A program made the translations under genes and the position numbers. Shown here in pieces: positions 1-8,762 of a stretch of DNA of 11,059 nucleotides. The stretch is from an uncultured Brevundimonas sp. (GTDB lineage: Bacteria; Pseudomonadota; Alphaproteobacteria; Caulobacterales; Caulobacteraceae). The number at the start of each line of letters is the position of its first letter. The stretch's first letter is position 1. The stretch lies in the NCBI GenBank assembly GCA_946885435.1, contig CAMPGL010000062.1:1-11059 (forward strand), given 5' to 3'. Under the pieces are notes generated by a model. It made no database searches, was not told the origin of the DNA, and worked only from the letters and a program-made list of their open reading frames with translations.

Positions 1-2126
<2,126 letters not shown>

Positions 2127-2128
2127 AG

Positions 2129-2148
2129 GGGAGGGCTCACGCCCTCCC
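2129..2148. terminator. Hairpin between convergent gyrB and ugd
   Basis: There is a perfect 8-bp inverted repeat, GGGAGGGC (2129-2136) and GCCCTCCC (2141-2148), with a TCAC loop. It starts 3 nt after the gyrB stop. The ugd stop codon (reverse complement of 2137-2139) lies in the loop, and the right arm encodes the last residues of Ugd. Its position between convergent genes suggests a shared bidirectional terminator. Neither side has a run of T, so it is not a classical intrinsic terminator and may act as an RNA-end stabiliser or with Rho. Confidence 0.45.
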
Positions 2149-3441
2149 GATCGAGCTGTAGGTGAAGCCGCGGGCCCGCATGTCGTCCGGGCGGTAGACG
2201 TTGCGCAGGTCGACCAGGACCGGGGTTTTCACCAGGCTCTTCACGCGCTCGAGATCGAGCGCGCGGAACTGGTCCCACTCCGTGACGATGACGACGACGT
2301 CGGCGCCCTCGACCGCCTCGTAGGGGCCGTCGGTCATGACGACGTCGGGCAGCAGCTTGGCGGCCTCGTGCATGCCCTCCGGATCGAAGGCCCGCACCGT
2401 CGCGCCCGCCGCGATCAGGGCCGGGGCGATGTCCAGCGAGGGCGCGTCGCGCATGTCGTCGGTGTTCGGCTTGAAGGTCAGGCCCAGCATGGCGACCGTC
2501 TTGCCCGCCGCGTCCCCGCCCAGCGCCGCCAGGACCCGCTCGGCCATGGCCTTCTTGCGGGTGTCGTTGATCTCCACCGTGGTCTCGATCAGCCGCAGCG
2601 GCGCGCCGGCGTCCTTGGCCGTGTGCACCACAGCCAGGGTGTCCTTCGGGAAGCAGGAGCCACCATAGCCCGGGCCCGCGTGCAGGAATTTCGAGCCGAT
2701 CCGGTTGTCCAGACCGATGCCGCGCGCGACCTGCTGGACGTCCGCGCCGACGGCCTCGCACAGGTCCGCCATCTCGTTGATGAAGGTGATCTTCATCGCC
2801 AGGAAGGCGTTGGCCGCATACTTGATCAGCTCGGACGTGCGGCGGCCGGTAAACAGGATCGGCGTCTCGTTCAGGTTCAGCGGGCGGTAGAGCTCGGTCA
2901 TCGGCTCGCGCGCGCGTTCGTCCTCGATGCCGACCACCACGCGGTCGGGCCGCTTGAAGTCGTTGATCGCCGCGCCCTCGCGCAGGAACTCCGGGTTCGA
3001 GACCACGGCGAAGTCAGCGTCAGGACGCACCCGCCGGATGATGGCCTCGACCTCGTCGCCGGTGCCGACGGGCACGGTCGACTTGGTGACGATGACGGTG
3101 AAGCCGTCGATCAGCCCGGCGATCTCCTCGGCGGCGGCGTAGACGTAGGACAGGTCCGCATGGCCGTCGCCGCGACGCGACGGCGTGCCGACCGCGATGA
3201 AGACCGCATCCGCCTCGCGGATCGCCTGGGCCCCGTCGACGGCGAAGAACAGCCGCTCGTCGCGCACGTTGGCCGCGACCAGATCCTCCAGGCCCGGCTC
3301 GTAGATCGGCATCTCGCCGCGCTCCAGACGCTCGATCTTGGAGGCGTCCTTGTCGATGCAGGTCACGACGTGGCCGAAGTCGGCGAAACAGGCGCCGGAC
3401 ACCAGGCCGACGTATCCGGTTCCGATCATGGCGACGCGCAT
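2137..3441 (-). CDS. ugd: UDP-glucose 6-dehydrogenase
   Basis: This cytoplasmic enzyme oxidises UDP-glucose to UDP-glucuronate in two NAD-dependent steps, feeding capsule, exopolysaccharide or lipid glycosylation. The 434-residue protein has the usual length and domain order. The N-terminal NAD Rossmann motif is GTGYVGLVSG (7-16). The STVPVGT segment (121-127) and the SNPEFLREG segment (148-156) are family hallmarks. The central helix SELIKYAANAFLA carries the conserved Lys207 and Asn211, the catalytic cysteine Cys263 lies in GYGGSCFPKD, and the C-terminal UDP-binding domain has LTFKPNTDD (321-329). The ATG at 3441 is chosen because the Rossmann strand starts at once; a GAAGG sequence lies about 9 nt upstream. 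The gene is divergent from the pseudaminic acid operon and convergent with gyrB. It makes a UDP-sugar but is not a step of the pseudaminic route, so the linkage may only reflect a surface-glycan neighbourhood. Confidence 0.96.
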   Translation of the reverse strand: MRVAMIGTGYVGLVSGACFADFGHVVTCIDKDASKIERLERGEMPIYEPGLEDLVAANVRDERLFFAVDGAQAIREADAVFIAVGTPSRRGDGHADLSYVYAAAEEIAGLIDGFTVIVTKSTVPVGTGDEVEAIIRRVRPDADFAVVSNPEFLREGAAINDFKRPDRVVVGIEDERAREPMTELYRPLNLNETPILFTGRRTSELIKYAANAFLAMKITFINEMADLCEAVGADVQQVARGIGLDNRIGSKFLHAGPGYGGSCFPKDTLAVVHTAKDAGAPLRLIETTVEINDTRKKAMAERVLAALGGDAAGKTVAMLGLTFKPNTDDMRDAPSLDIAPALIAAGATVRAFDPEGMHEAAKLLPDVVMTDGPYEAVEGADVVVIVTEWDQFRALDLERVKSLVKTPVLVDLRNVYRPDDMRARGFTYSSIGRA

Positions 3442-3527
3442 GGGGTCAGGCCTTCAGGTGGTTCAGAAAGAGGGCGGCCAAATAGCCCGATGGGGGCCTA
3501 AACGCCAGCCGCGCGGGTAACCCTGTA

Positions 3528-3543
3528 TGGCCACGCTTTCGCA
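3528..3543 (+). promoter_or_regulatory. Possible sigma-54-type promoter element
   Basis: The sequence TGGCCACGCTTTCGCA has GG and GC dinucleotides separated by exactly 10 nt, as in the -24/-12 consensus TGGCAC-N5-TTGCA. Two positions of the -24 box and one of the -12 box deviate. Sigma-54 drives many flagellar genes in Caulobacterales, so the idea is biologically sensible for a glycosylation operon. One short match in a GC-rich region is weak evidence, and the site also overlaps an inverted repeat (3532-3549). Confidence 0.2.
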
Positions 3544-3549
3544 AGCGTG
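3532..3549. repeat. Inverted repeat with 7-bp arms
   Basis: CACGCTT (3532-3538) and AAGCGTG (3543-3549) are perfect complements around a TCGC loop. No T-run follows on either strand, so it is not an obvious terminator. It could be an operator or a leader-RNA hairpin in the ugd-pseB gap. Confidence 0.5.
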
Positions 3550-3593
3550 CCGCTTGACACTGAACTCAAGAGGCGGGGCGAAGGCCGATCATC

Positions 3594-3625
3594 GTTAACG
3601 GTCGTTAAAGGCGGTCACCGTTAAC
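3594..3625. repeat. Three GTTAA boxes, the outer two forming an inverted repeat
   Basis: GTTAA occurs at 3594-3598, 3604-3608 and 3620-3624. The outer copies extend to a perfect inverted pair, GTTAACGG (3594-3601) and CCGTTAAC (3618-3625). AT-rich TTAA boxes stand out in this GC-rich sequence. They resemble half-sites of the cell-cycle regulator CtrA (TTAA-N7-TTAA), but the first two are spaced by 6 nt rather than 7. A regulator binding site is likely; its identity is open. Confidence 0.35.
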
Positions 3626-3643
3626 CCTGTTTCGGAAACAGGG
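3625..3643. promoter_or_regulatory. 19-nt perfect palindrome overlapping the pseB ribosome binding site
   Basis: CCCTGTTTC (3625-3633) and GAAACAGGG (3635-3643) are perfect complements about a single central G. The right arm runs into the purine tract AGGGGG (3640-3645), the only good Shine-Dalgarno candidate for the pseB ATG at 3656 (10-nt spacing). In RNA the arm would pair and could hide the ribosome binding site; in DNA the symmetry is that of a dimeric repressor operator. The structure is seen directly; either function is inference. Confidence 0.5.
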
Positions 3644-3655
3644 GGCTTTTGGCCG

Positions 3656-4738
3656 ATGTACGACGCCGCCCACAAGTGGGAGCCGGTTCCGGAGCGGGAC
3701 TCCGGCCGTGATTTCGCGCCCAGGACAAGGCTTCTCGACGGCAAGGTGGTGCTGGTCACCGGCGGCACCGGCTCGTTCGGCCGCCGCTTTGTCAGGGAGG
3801 TGCTGGCCACCCAGGCGCCCAGGAAGCTGATCGTCTTCTCGCGCGACGAGCTCAAGCAGTACGAGATGCGCCAGGAGCTGGCCGAGCTGTTCCCCAAGGA
3901 GACGCTCGACCGGATGCGCTTCTTCCTGGGCGACGTGCGCGACCGGGCCCGCATGGAGCTGGCCTTCCGCGGCGTCGACGTGGTCGTCCACGCCGCGGCC
4001 CTGAAGCAGGTGCCGGCCGCCGAGTATAATCCCTCGGAGTGCATCCAGACCAACGTCATGGGCGCCGAGAACGTGGTCTGGGCCTGCCTGCACAATCACG
4101 TCGAGAAGGTCATTGCCCTGTCGACCGACAAGGCCTGCTCGCCGATCAACCTCTATGGCGCGACCAAGCTGGCCTCGGACAAGACCTTCGTGGCCGCCAA
4201 CAACCTGGCCGGCGACATCGGCACGCGCTTCTCGGTGGTCCGCTACGGCAACGTCATGGGCTCGCGCGGCTCGGTCGCTCCGCTGTTCCAGCGCCTGCTC
4301 GACCAGGGGGTCAGCGAACTGCCGATCACCGACGAGCGGATGACCCGCTTCTGGATCACCCTGGAGCAGGGCGTGAACTTCGTCCTGTCGTCCATGGAGG
4401 TCATGCGCGGCGGCGAGGTCTTCGTGCCTAAGATCCCGGCCACGACGATCACCCAGCTGGCCCAGGTCATGGCGCCTGAGCGGGGCGTGAAGGTGGTCGG
4501 CATCCGTCCCGGCGAGAAGCTGCACGAGATGATGATCTCGCCCGACGACGCCCGCCAGACGGTGGACCTCGGCGACCGCTACGCCATCGAGCCGGACTTC
4601 GTCGAATATCCGCGCGAGAGCTTCGCCGACACCGGCGACGGCCGCCGCGTGGCCGAGGGCTTCGCCTATGCCTCCGACACCGCCGACCGGCTGGACGCGC
4701 GGGGCCTGATGGCCCTGCTGGAACGGGCCCATGCCTGA
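3656..4738 (+). CDS. pseB: UDP-N-acetylglucosamine 4,6-dehydratase (5-inverting), PseB/FlmA type
   Basis: This enzyme catalyses the first step of pseudaminic acid synthesis, converting UDP-GlcNAc to UDP-2-acetamido-2,6-dideoxy-L-arabino-hexos-4-ulose with tightly bound NADP. The 360-residue protein is an extended short-chain dehydrogenase: the nucleotide motif TGGTGSFG is at 35-42, the AAALKQVPAAEYNP segment (113-126) is diagnostic of the FlaA1/PseB family, and the catalytic set is Asp158/Lys159 in STDKA plus Tyr167 and Lys171 in LYGATK. The ATG at 3656 is the only usable start: no other ATG, GTG or TTG occurs in frame before the Rossmann motif, and a stop lies upstream at 3596. This gives about 26 extra N-terminal residues compared with typical PseB, which begins a few residues before the Rossmann strand. 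In Caulobacter the equivalent gene is flmA. The C-terminal end overlaps pseC by 8 nt. Confidence 0.95.
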   Translation: MYDAAHKWEPVPERDSGRDFAPRTRLLDGKVVLVTGGTGSFGRRFVREVLATQAPRKLIVFSRDELKQYEMRQELAELFPKETLDRMRFFLGDVRDRARMELAFRGVDVVVHAAALKQVPAAEYNPSECIQTNVMGAENVVWACLHNHVEKVIALSTDKACSPINLYGATKLASDKTFVAANNLAGDIGTRFSVVRYGNVMGSRGSVAPLFQRLLDQGVSELPITDERMTRFWITLEQGVNFVLSSMEVMRGGEVFVPKIPATTITQLAQVMAPERGVKVVGIRPGEKLHEMMISPDDARQTVDLGDRYAIEPDFVEYPRESFADTGDGRRVAEGFAYASDTADRLDARGLMALLERAHA

Positions 4739-5936
4739 CGGGACGGGCGCGCCGCCGTTCCTGCCCTACGGCCGCCAGTCGATCGACGAGGCCGACCTCA
4801 GGGCCGTGGCCGACGCGCTTCGCGGCGACTTCCTGACCACCGGACCGCTGGTCGACCGGTTCGAGCGCGCCTTCGCCGAAAAGGTCGGCGCCGCCGAGGC
4901 CGTGGCCTGCGGCAACGGCTCGCACGCGCTCCATCTCGCCTACAAGGCCGCCGGCCTCCAGCCCGGCGACGTCGTGGTGGTCCCGGCCGTCACCTTCGTG
5001 GCCACAGCCTCCTCGGCCGCCTACGAGGGCGCCCAGATCGTCTTCGCCGACGTCGATCCCGTCTCCGGCCTGATGACGCCCGATACCCTGGCCGAGGCCC
5101 TGCGGCGGGTCGAAGGCCGCCGCGTCCGCATTGTCGCCCCGGTTCACCTGGCCGGCGCCCCGTGTGACCTCGCCAACATCTCAAGCCTGGCCGAGCGCGT
5201 CGGCGCCGCCGTCATCGAGGACGCCTGTCACGCCGCCGGCACGGTCGCGCCCGAGGGCGTGACCGGCGACTGCGCCCGCTCGCTGATGGCCTGCTTCTCC
5301 TTCCACCCGGTCAAGACCCTGACGACCTGCGAGGGCGGCATGGTCACCACCAACGACCGCGCTCTGGCCGAGCGGATGCGCCGCCTGCGCACCCAAGGGA
5401 TCACGCGCGAGGCCGACGACTTCCTGCTCGACGACGACGCCTTCGACGGCGGCGAGGCCAACCCCTGGTGGCACGAGCAGCACGACCTCGGCTTCAACTA
5501 CCGGCTGTCTGACGTGCAGTGCGCCCTGGGCCTCAGCCAGCTGTCGCGGCTCGACGCCTTCGTGGCCCGCCGGGCGCACCTGGTCGCGCTCTACCGCGAG
5601 GCCCTGGCGCCGCTCGCGCCGCTGGTCACGGTCGCGCCCTATGCGGGCCGACCCGCTTGGCACCTGATGCAGGTGCGGATCGACTTCGAGGCCGCCGGCC
5701 TGTCGCGCCGCGAGGTCATGGGCGGCCTGAAAGCGCGCGGCGTTGGGACCCAGGTCCACTACATCCCCGTGCATCGCCAGCCCTACTGGCGCGCTCGCAA
5801 CGGCGAACTCACCCTGCCGGGCGCCGACGCCTTCTACGCCCGCACGCTCAGCCTGCCGCTCTTCCCGGCCATGGCCGACGACGATCCGGTCCGCGTGGTC
5901 GACGCCCTGAAGGCGGTGCTCGGGGCCCGGCCATGA
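4731..5936 (+). CDS. pseC: UDP-4-amino-4,6-dideoxy-N-acetyl-L-altrosamine transaminase, PseC/FlmB type
   Basis: PseC performs the second step, PLP-dependent transfer of an amino group from glutamate to C4 of the PseB product. The 401-residue protein is a DegT/DnrJ/EryC1-family aminotransferase of normal length. The PLP lysine is Lys195 in CFSFHPVKTLTTCEGG, a form typical of PseC, and Asp164 in VIEDACHA should hold the pyridine nitrogen. FLTTGPLVDRFE (34-45) and the GNGSHALHLAY stretch (61-71) match the usual cofactor and substrate region. The ATG at 4731 lies inside the end of pseB and the next gene starts at its stop, so PseB, PseC and PseH should be made in coupled fashion. The Caulobacter counterpart is flmB. 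Family assignment is very sure; the precise L-altrosamine specificity is supported mainly by the adjacent pseB and pseI. Confidence 0.94.
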   Translation: MPDGTGAPPFLPYGRQSIDEADLRAVADALRGDFLTTGPLVDRFERAFAEKVGAAEAVACGNGSHALHLAYKAAGLQPGDVVVVPAVTFVATASSAAYEGAQIVFADVDPVSGLMTPDTLAEALRRVEGRRVRIVAPVHLAGAPCDLANISSLAERVGAAVIEDACHAAGTVAPEGVTGDCARSLMACFSFHPVKTLTTCEGGMVTTNDRALAERMRRLRTQGITREADDFLLDDDAFDGGEANPWWHEQHDLGFNYRLSDVQCALGLSQLSRLDAFVARRAHLVALYREALAPLAPLVTVAPYAGRPAWHLMQVRIDFEAAGLSRREVMGGLKARGVGTQVHYIPVHRQPYWRARNGELTLPGADAFYARTLSLPLFPAMADDDPVRVVDALKAVLGARP

Positions 5937-6406
5937 CGGTCGAGACTCTGCGCCTGCGTCCCGCCACCATGGAGGACGCCAAGCGCCTGTTCGACTGGCG
6001 CGACGACCCCGACACACGCTTCTGGTCGCACAACGCCGCCCCGCTGGTCTGGGAGGACCACCTCACCTGGCTCGAGCGCTGGCTTGGCGCCCATGATCGC
6101 GTAATTTTCGTCGGCGAAGCGGTGCGCACCGACCAGCCGATCGGCGTCGTCCGTTTCGACGAGCGGCCCGACGGGACCCACGAGGTCGGCATCACCGTCG
6201 CGCCCGAGTTCCGCGGCCGGGGCTGGGCCGGCAAGCTGCTCCGCGCCGGCCTTCGTCACCGCGAGGGCCAGACGATTATCGCCCAGGTGATGAGCGAGAA
6301 CCGCCGGTCGCGAAGCCTGTTCGTCTCCTGCGGCTTCCGGCAGGTCGGCGAGGCGGAGGGCATCGTCCACTACCGCCTCGACCCGCCCGAGGAGGCCGCC
6401 GCGTGA
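5933..6406 (+). CDS. pseH: GNAT N-acetyltransferase, PseH/FlmH type
   Basis: This 157-residue protein probably acetylates the 4-amino group made by PseC, using acetyl-CoA, giving the 2,4-diacetamido sugar. It has a single GNAT fold: an N-terminal LRLRPATMEDAKRLFDWRDD typical of this subgroup, the acetyl-CoA pyrophosphate loop in EFRGRGWAGK (92-101, R-G-x-G-x-A), and the C-terminal NRRSRSLFVSCGF (123-135). A longer reading frame reaches back to 5519, but that part lies inside pseC in another frame. The ATG at 5933 gives a 4-nt ATGA overlap with pseC and begins just before the conserved first strand, so I choose it. Its place between pseC and pseI argues for the PseH role, known as FlmH in Caulobacter. 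The second GNAT at 9442 is the only competitor for the job. Confidence 0.85.
   Translation: MTVETLRLRPATMEDAKRLFDWRDDPDTRFWSHNAAPLVWEDHLTWLERWLGAHDRVIFVGEAVRTDQPIGVVRFDERPDGTHEVGITVAPEFRGRGWAGKLLRAGLRHREGQTIIAQVMSENRRSRSLFVSCGFRQVGEAEGIVHYRLDPPEEAAA
6389..6395 (+). promoter_or_regulatory. Strong Shine-Dalgarno for the GTG start of pseI
   Basis: GAGGAGG at 6389-6395 lies 7 nt before the GTG at 6403. It is the best ribosome binding site in the operon and settles the non-ATG start of pseI, which overlaps the pseH stop as GTGA. Confidence 0.7.
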
Positions 6407-7452
6407 GCCGCGAGGTCGTCATCGACGGGCGGCGCATCGGGCCAGACCACAGCCCCTATGTGATCTGCGAGATTTCCGGCAACCACAACGGCTCGCTGGA
6501 TCGCGCGCTCGCCCTCATCGACGCCGCGGCCGACACCGGCTGCGACGCCATCAAGCTGCAGACCTATACGCCGGACACTCTGACGCTGGACTGCGACGGG
6601 CCGGGCTTCCGGATCGAAGGCGGGCCGTGGGACGGACGGACGCTGCACGACCTCTACGCCGAGGCCCACACCCCCTATGGCTGGCACGCCGCCCTGTTCG
6701 ACCGGGCGCGGGCGCGGGGCGTCACGGTCTTCTCGACCCCCTTCGACGAGACGGCCATCGACCTGCTCGAAGGCCTGGGCGCGCCCGCCTACAAGATCGC
6801 TTCGTTCGAGGCGACGGACCACGGCCTGATCGCGGCGGCGGCCCGCACCGGCAAGCCGCTGATCATCTCCACCGGCCTGGCCTCCTTCGAGGAGATCGGC
6901 GCGGCGGCCGAGACCGCCCGCGCCAATGGCTGCAGCCAGCTCGTTCTGCTCCACTGCATCAGCGCCTATCCGGCGCCGGTCGACCAGGCCAACGTCCGCA
7001 CCGTGCCGCACCTGGCCGAGGCCTTCGGCTGCGTCTCAGGCCTGTCGGACCACACCCTGGGCTCGGCCGCCTCGGTCGCCTCGATCGCGCTAGGCGGGGC
7101 CGTGATCGAAAAGCACTTCACCCTGGCCCGCGCCGACGGCGGCCCGGACGCCGGCTTCTCGCTGGAACCGGCGGAGTTCGCAGCCCTGGTCCGCGACTGC
7201 AAGGACGCCTGGGCCGCGCTCGGCCACGCCTCCTACGAGCGCAAGCCCGCCGAGGCCGCCAACGCCCAGTTCCGCCGCTCGCTCTATGTCGCCGACGACG
7301 TGGCCGAGGGCGCTGCGCTCACGCCGGGCAACGTCCGCTCCATCCGCCCGGGCTTCGGCCTGGCGCCCGTTCACCTGCCGTCGGTCCTGGGCCGCGCGGC
7401 CGCCCGTCCGCTCTCCAAGGGAGAACCCCTGTCGTGGGACATGATCGCCTGA
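6403..7452 (+). CDS. pseI: Pseudaminic acid synthase (NeuB family)
   Basis: PseI condenses phosphoenolpyruvate with 2,4-diacetamido-2,4,6-trideoxy-L-altrose, released by PseG, to make the nine-carbon pseudaminic acid. The 349-residue protein has the NeuB TIM barrel followed by a C-terminal SAF (antifreeze-like) domain (about 288-349, beginning FRRSLYVADDV). Family motifs include CEISGNHNGS (22-31), AIKLQTY (49-55) and VFSTPFDE (109-116). Two histidines match the Mn-binding pair of NeuB: His217 in LSDHT and His238 in IEKHF. KIASFEATD (131-139), where sialic acid synthases usually have a KIPSGE-like sequence, and DAGFSLEPAEF (249-259) favour PseI over NeuB or legionaminic synthase. The start is GTG at 6403, supported by GAGGAGG 7 nt upstream and the GTGA overlap with pseH. 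In Caulobacter this step is assigned to a gene called neuB. Confidence 0.93.
   Translation: MSREVVIDGRRIGPDHSPYVICEISGNHNGSLDRALALIDAAADTGCDAIKLQTYTPDTLTLDCDGPGFRIEGGPWDGRTLHDLYAEAHTPYGWHAALFDRARARGVTVFSTPFDETAIDLLEGLGAPAYKIASFEATDHGLIAAAARTGKPLIISTGLASFEEIGAAAETARANGCSQLVLLHCISAYPAPVDQANVRTVPHLAEAFGCVSGLSDHTLGSAASVASIALGGAVIEKHFTLARADGGPDAGFSLEPAEFAALVRDCKDAWAALGHASYERKPAEAANAQFRRSLYVADDVAEGAALTPGNVRSIRPGFGLAPVHLPSVLGRAAARPLSKGEPLSWDMIA
7417..7423 (+). promoter_or_regulatory. Shine-Dalgarno fixing the start of the class III aminotransferase
   Basis: AAGGGAG (7417-7423) lies 10 nt before the GTG at 7434, inside the last codons of pseI. The next in-frame ATG, at 7503, is less likely because it would cut into the ARSEAMLERAL segment that family members normally retain. 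Confidence 0.5.
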
Positions 7453-8762
7453 CCGCCGACGCCCTCCAGGCGGTCGAGCCCCGCTACGCCCGCTCCGAGG
7501 CCATGCTGGAGCGCGCGCTGCGCACCATCCCGCTGGGCGCCCAGACCTTTTCCAAGAGCCTGACCCAGTTTCCGCGCGGCGCGGCGCCCTTCTTCGCCAG
7601 CCGGGCCAAGGGCGCGACCCTGTGGGACGTGGACGGCAATCCGTACACGGACTTCGTCAATGCGCTGTGCAGCGTCACCCTCGGCTACGGCGATCCGGAC
7701 GTGGACGCCGCGGTCGAGCGCCAGCTGAAGGACGGAGTGATCTTCTCGCTGTCGCACGCGCTGGAGGCCCAAGTCGCCGAGCGGATCGTGCGGATGGTGC
7801 CCTGCGCCGAGAAGGTCCGCTTCGGCAAGAACGGCTCGGACGCCACCTCAGGCGCCATCCGCATCGCGCGGGCCGCCACCGGCCGGGATCATGTGCTGGT
7901 CTGCGGCTATCACGGGTGGCAGGACTGGTACATCGGCTCGACCGCGCGAAACCTCGGCGTGCCCCAGGCGACGCGCGAGCTGACCCACGCCTTCCCCTAC
8001 GACGACCTGCCGGCGCTGGAGGCTCTCCTCGACGGGCTGAAGGGCGAGGTCGCCGCGGTCATCCTCGAGCCGATGAACGTGCGCGAGCCGTCACCGGGCT
8101 ACCTCGAAGGGGTCAAGCGGCTGGCCCACGCCGCCGGCGCGGTCCTCATATTCGACGAGACCATCACCGGCTTCCGCTACGCCCGGGGCGGGGCGCAGGA
8201 GCTGTTCGGCGTCACGCCGGACCTCTGCACCCTCGGCAAGGGGCTGGCCAACGGCTTTCCGCTGTCGGCCGTCTGCGGCCGGGCCGACCTGATGGCCCTG
8301 ATGGAGGAGGTCTTCTTCTCCTTCACCATGGGCGGCGAATGCCTGTCGCTCGCCGCCGCCGACGCGGCACTGGCGAAGCTGGAGCGCGAGCCGGTGGTCG
8401 AGACTCTGGCCCAGCGTGGCCGCGAGGTGCTGGCCGGGACGCAGGCGCTGATCGACCGCCAGGGCCTGGGCGAAGTGCTTACCCTGTCGGGCCATCCCGC
8501 CTGGTCCTTCCTGGCCATCAAGGATCGGCCCCAGGCCGACGCCTTCACGCTCAAGACCCTGTTCATGCAGGAGGTGCTGGCGCGTGGCGTGCTGGCCTAC
8601 GGCACGCACAACATGAGCTACGCCCACGGCGACGCCGAGGTCGCTGCCCTGCTGGCCGCCTATGACGCCACCTTCGCCGTCATGGCCGAGGCCCTCTCCG
8701 ACGGCGACGTGCTCGCCCGTCTCCGCTGCGAACCGCTCAAGCCCCTCTTCAAGGTGCGATGA
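7434..8762 (+). CDS. Class III PLP aminotransferase, glutamate-1-semialdehyde aminomutase-like
   Basis: This 442-residue protein is a fold-type I, class III PLP enzyme resembling glutamate-1-semialdehyde 2,1-aminomutase (HemL). From the GTG at 7434 one sees LWDVDGNPYTDFVNALCSVTLGYGD (63-87, read as two adjoining motifs), RFGKNGSDATSGAIRIAR (129-146), the cofactor-stacking YHGWQDW (159-165), Asp241 in FDETITGFR for the pyridine nitrogen, and the Schiff-base lysine Lys269 in TLGKGLANGFPLSAV. HemL usually has NSGTEA where this has KNGSDA, and the YHGWQDW loop also differs, so a housekeeping haem role is unlikely. It sits within the pseudaminic operon, overlapping pseI by 19 nt and the cytidylyltransferase by 1-4 nt. 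I infer that it adds or moves an amino group on a nonulosonic acid or its precursor. The classical pathway has no such step, so the substrate is unknown. A much longer open frame reaching back to 6627 is an artefact of high GC. Confidence 0.88.
   Translation: MGHDRLTADALQAVEPRYARSEAMLERALRTIPLGAQTFSKSLTQFPRGAAPFFASRAKGATLWDVDGNPYTDFVNALCSVTLGYGDPDVDAAVERQLKDGVIFSLSHALEAQVAERIVRMVPCAEKVRFGKNGSDATSGAIRIARAATGRDHVLVCGYHGWQDWYIGSTARNLGVPQATRELTHAFPYDDLPALEALLDGLKGEVAAVILEPMNVREPSPGYLEGVKRLAHAAGAVLIFDETITGFRYARGGAQELFGVTPDLCTLGKGLANGFPLSAVCGRADLMALMEEVFFSFTMGGECLSLAAADAALAKLEREPVVETLAQRGREVLAGTQALIDRQGLGEVLTLSGHPAWSFLAIKDRPQADAFTLKTLFMQEVLARGVLAYGTHNMSYAHGDAEVAALLAAYDATFAVMAEALSDGDVLARLRCEPLKPLFKVR

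Larger units (their letters stand above)
3442..3655. promoter_or_regulatory. Divergent control region between ugd and pseB
   Basis: This 214-nt gap must hold the promoter of the whole pse operon (rightward) and probably that of ugd (leftward). It is less GC-rich than its flanks and is packed with inverted repeats: CACGCTT/AAGCGTG (3532-3549), CTTGA/TCAAG (3553-3570), GTTAACGG/CCGTTAAC (3594-3625) and the 19-nt palindrome at 3625-3643. A perfect TTGACA occurs at 3554-3559, but I see no convincing -10 at the right distance. The role as a control region follows from gene layout; no individual promoter can be assigned firmly. Confidence 0.6.

Noticed and set aside
2368..3501. A 377-codon plus-strand open frame opposite ugd, and similar frames opposite pseB (3605-4732) and pseC (5181-6017)
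   Set aside because: All lie antisense to well-supported genes and lack family motifs; long spurious frames are expected at this GC content.
3554..3559. TTGACA as a -35 box of a sigma-70-type promoter for pseB
   Set aside because: The hexamer is perfect, but the sequence 16-18 nt downstream (around GGCGAA) does not resemble either TATAAT or the Caulobacter -10, so I do not call a promoter.
5519..5932. Open-frame extension upstream of the PseH-like GNAT
   Set aside because: It lies wholly within pseC in another frame. The ATG at 5933 gives an ATGA overlap and a normal GNAT length.
6627..7433. Open-frame extension upstream of the class III aminotransferase, which could suggest a 711-residue fusion
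   Set aside because: The extra part overlaps pseI in another frame and is Arg/Gly/Pro-rich without motifs. The GTG at 7434 has a good Shine-Dalgarno and gives a family-length protein.
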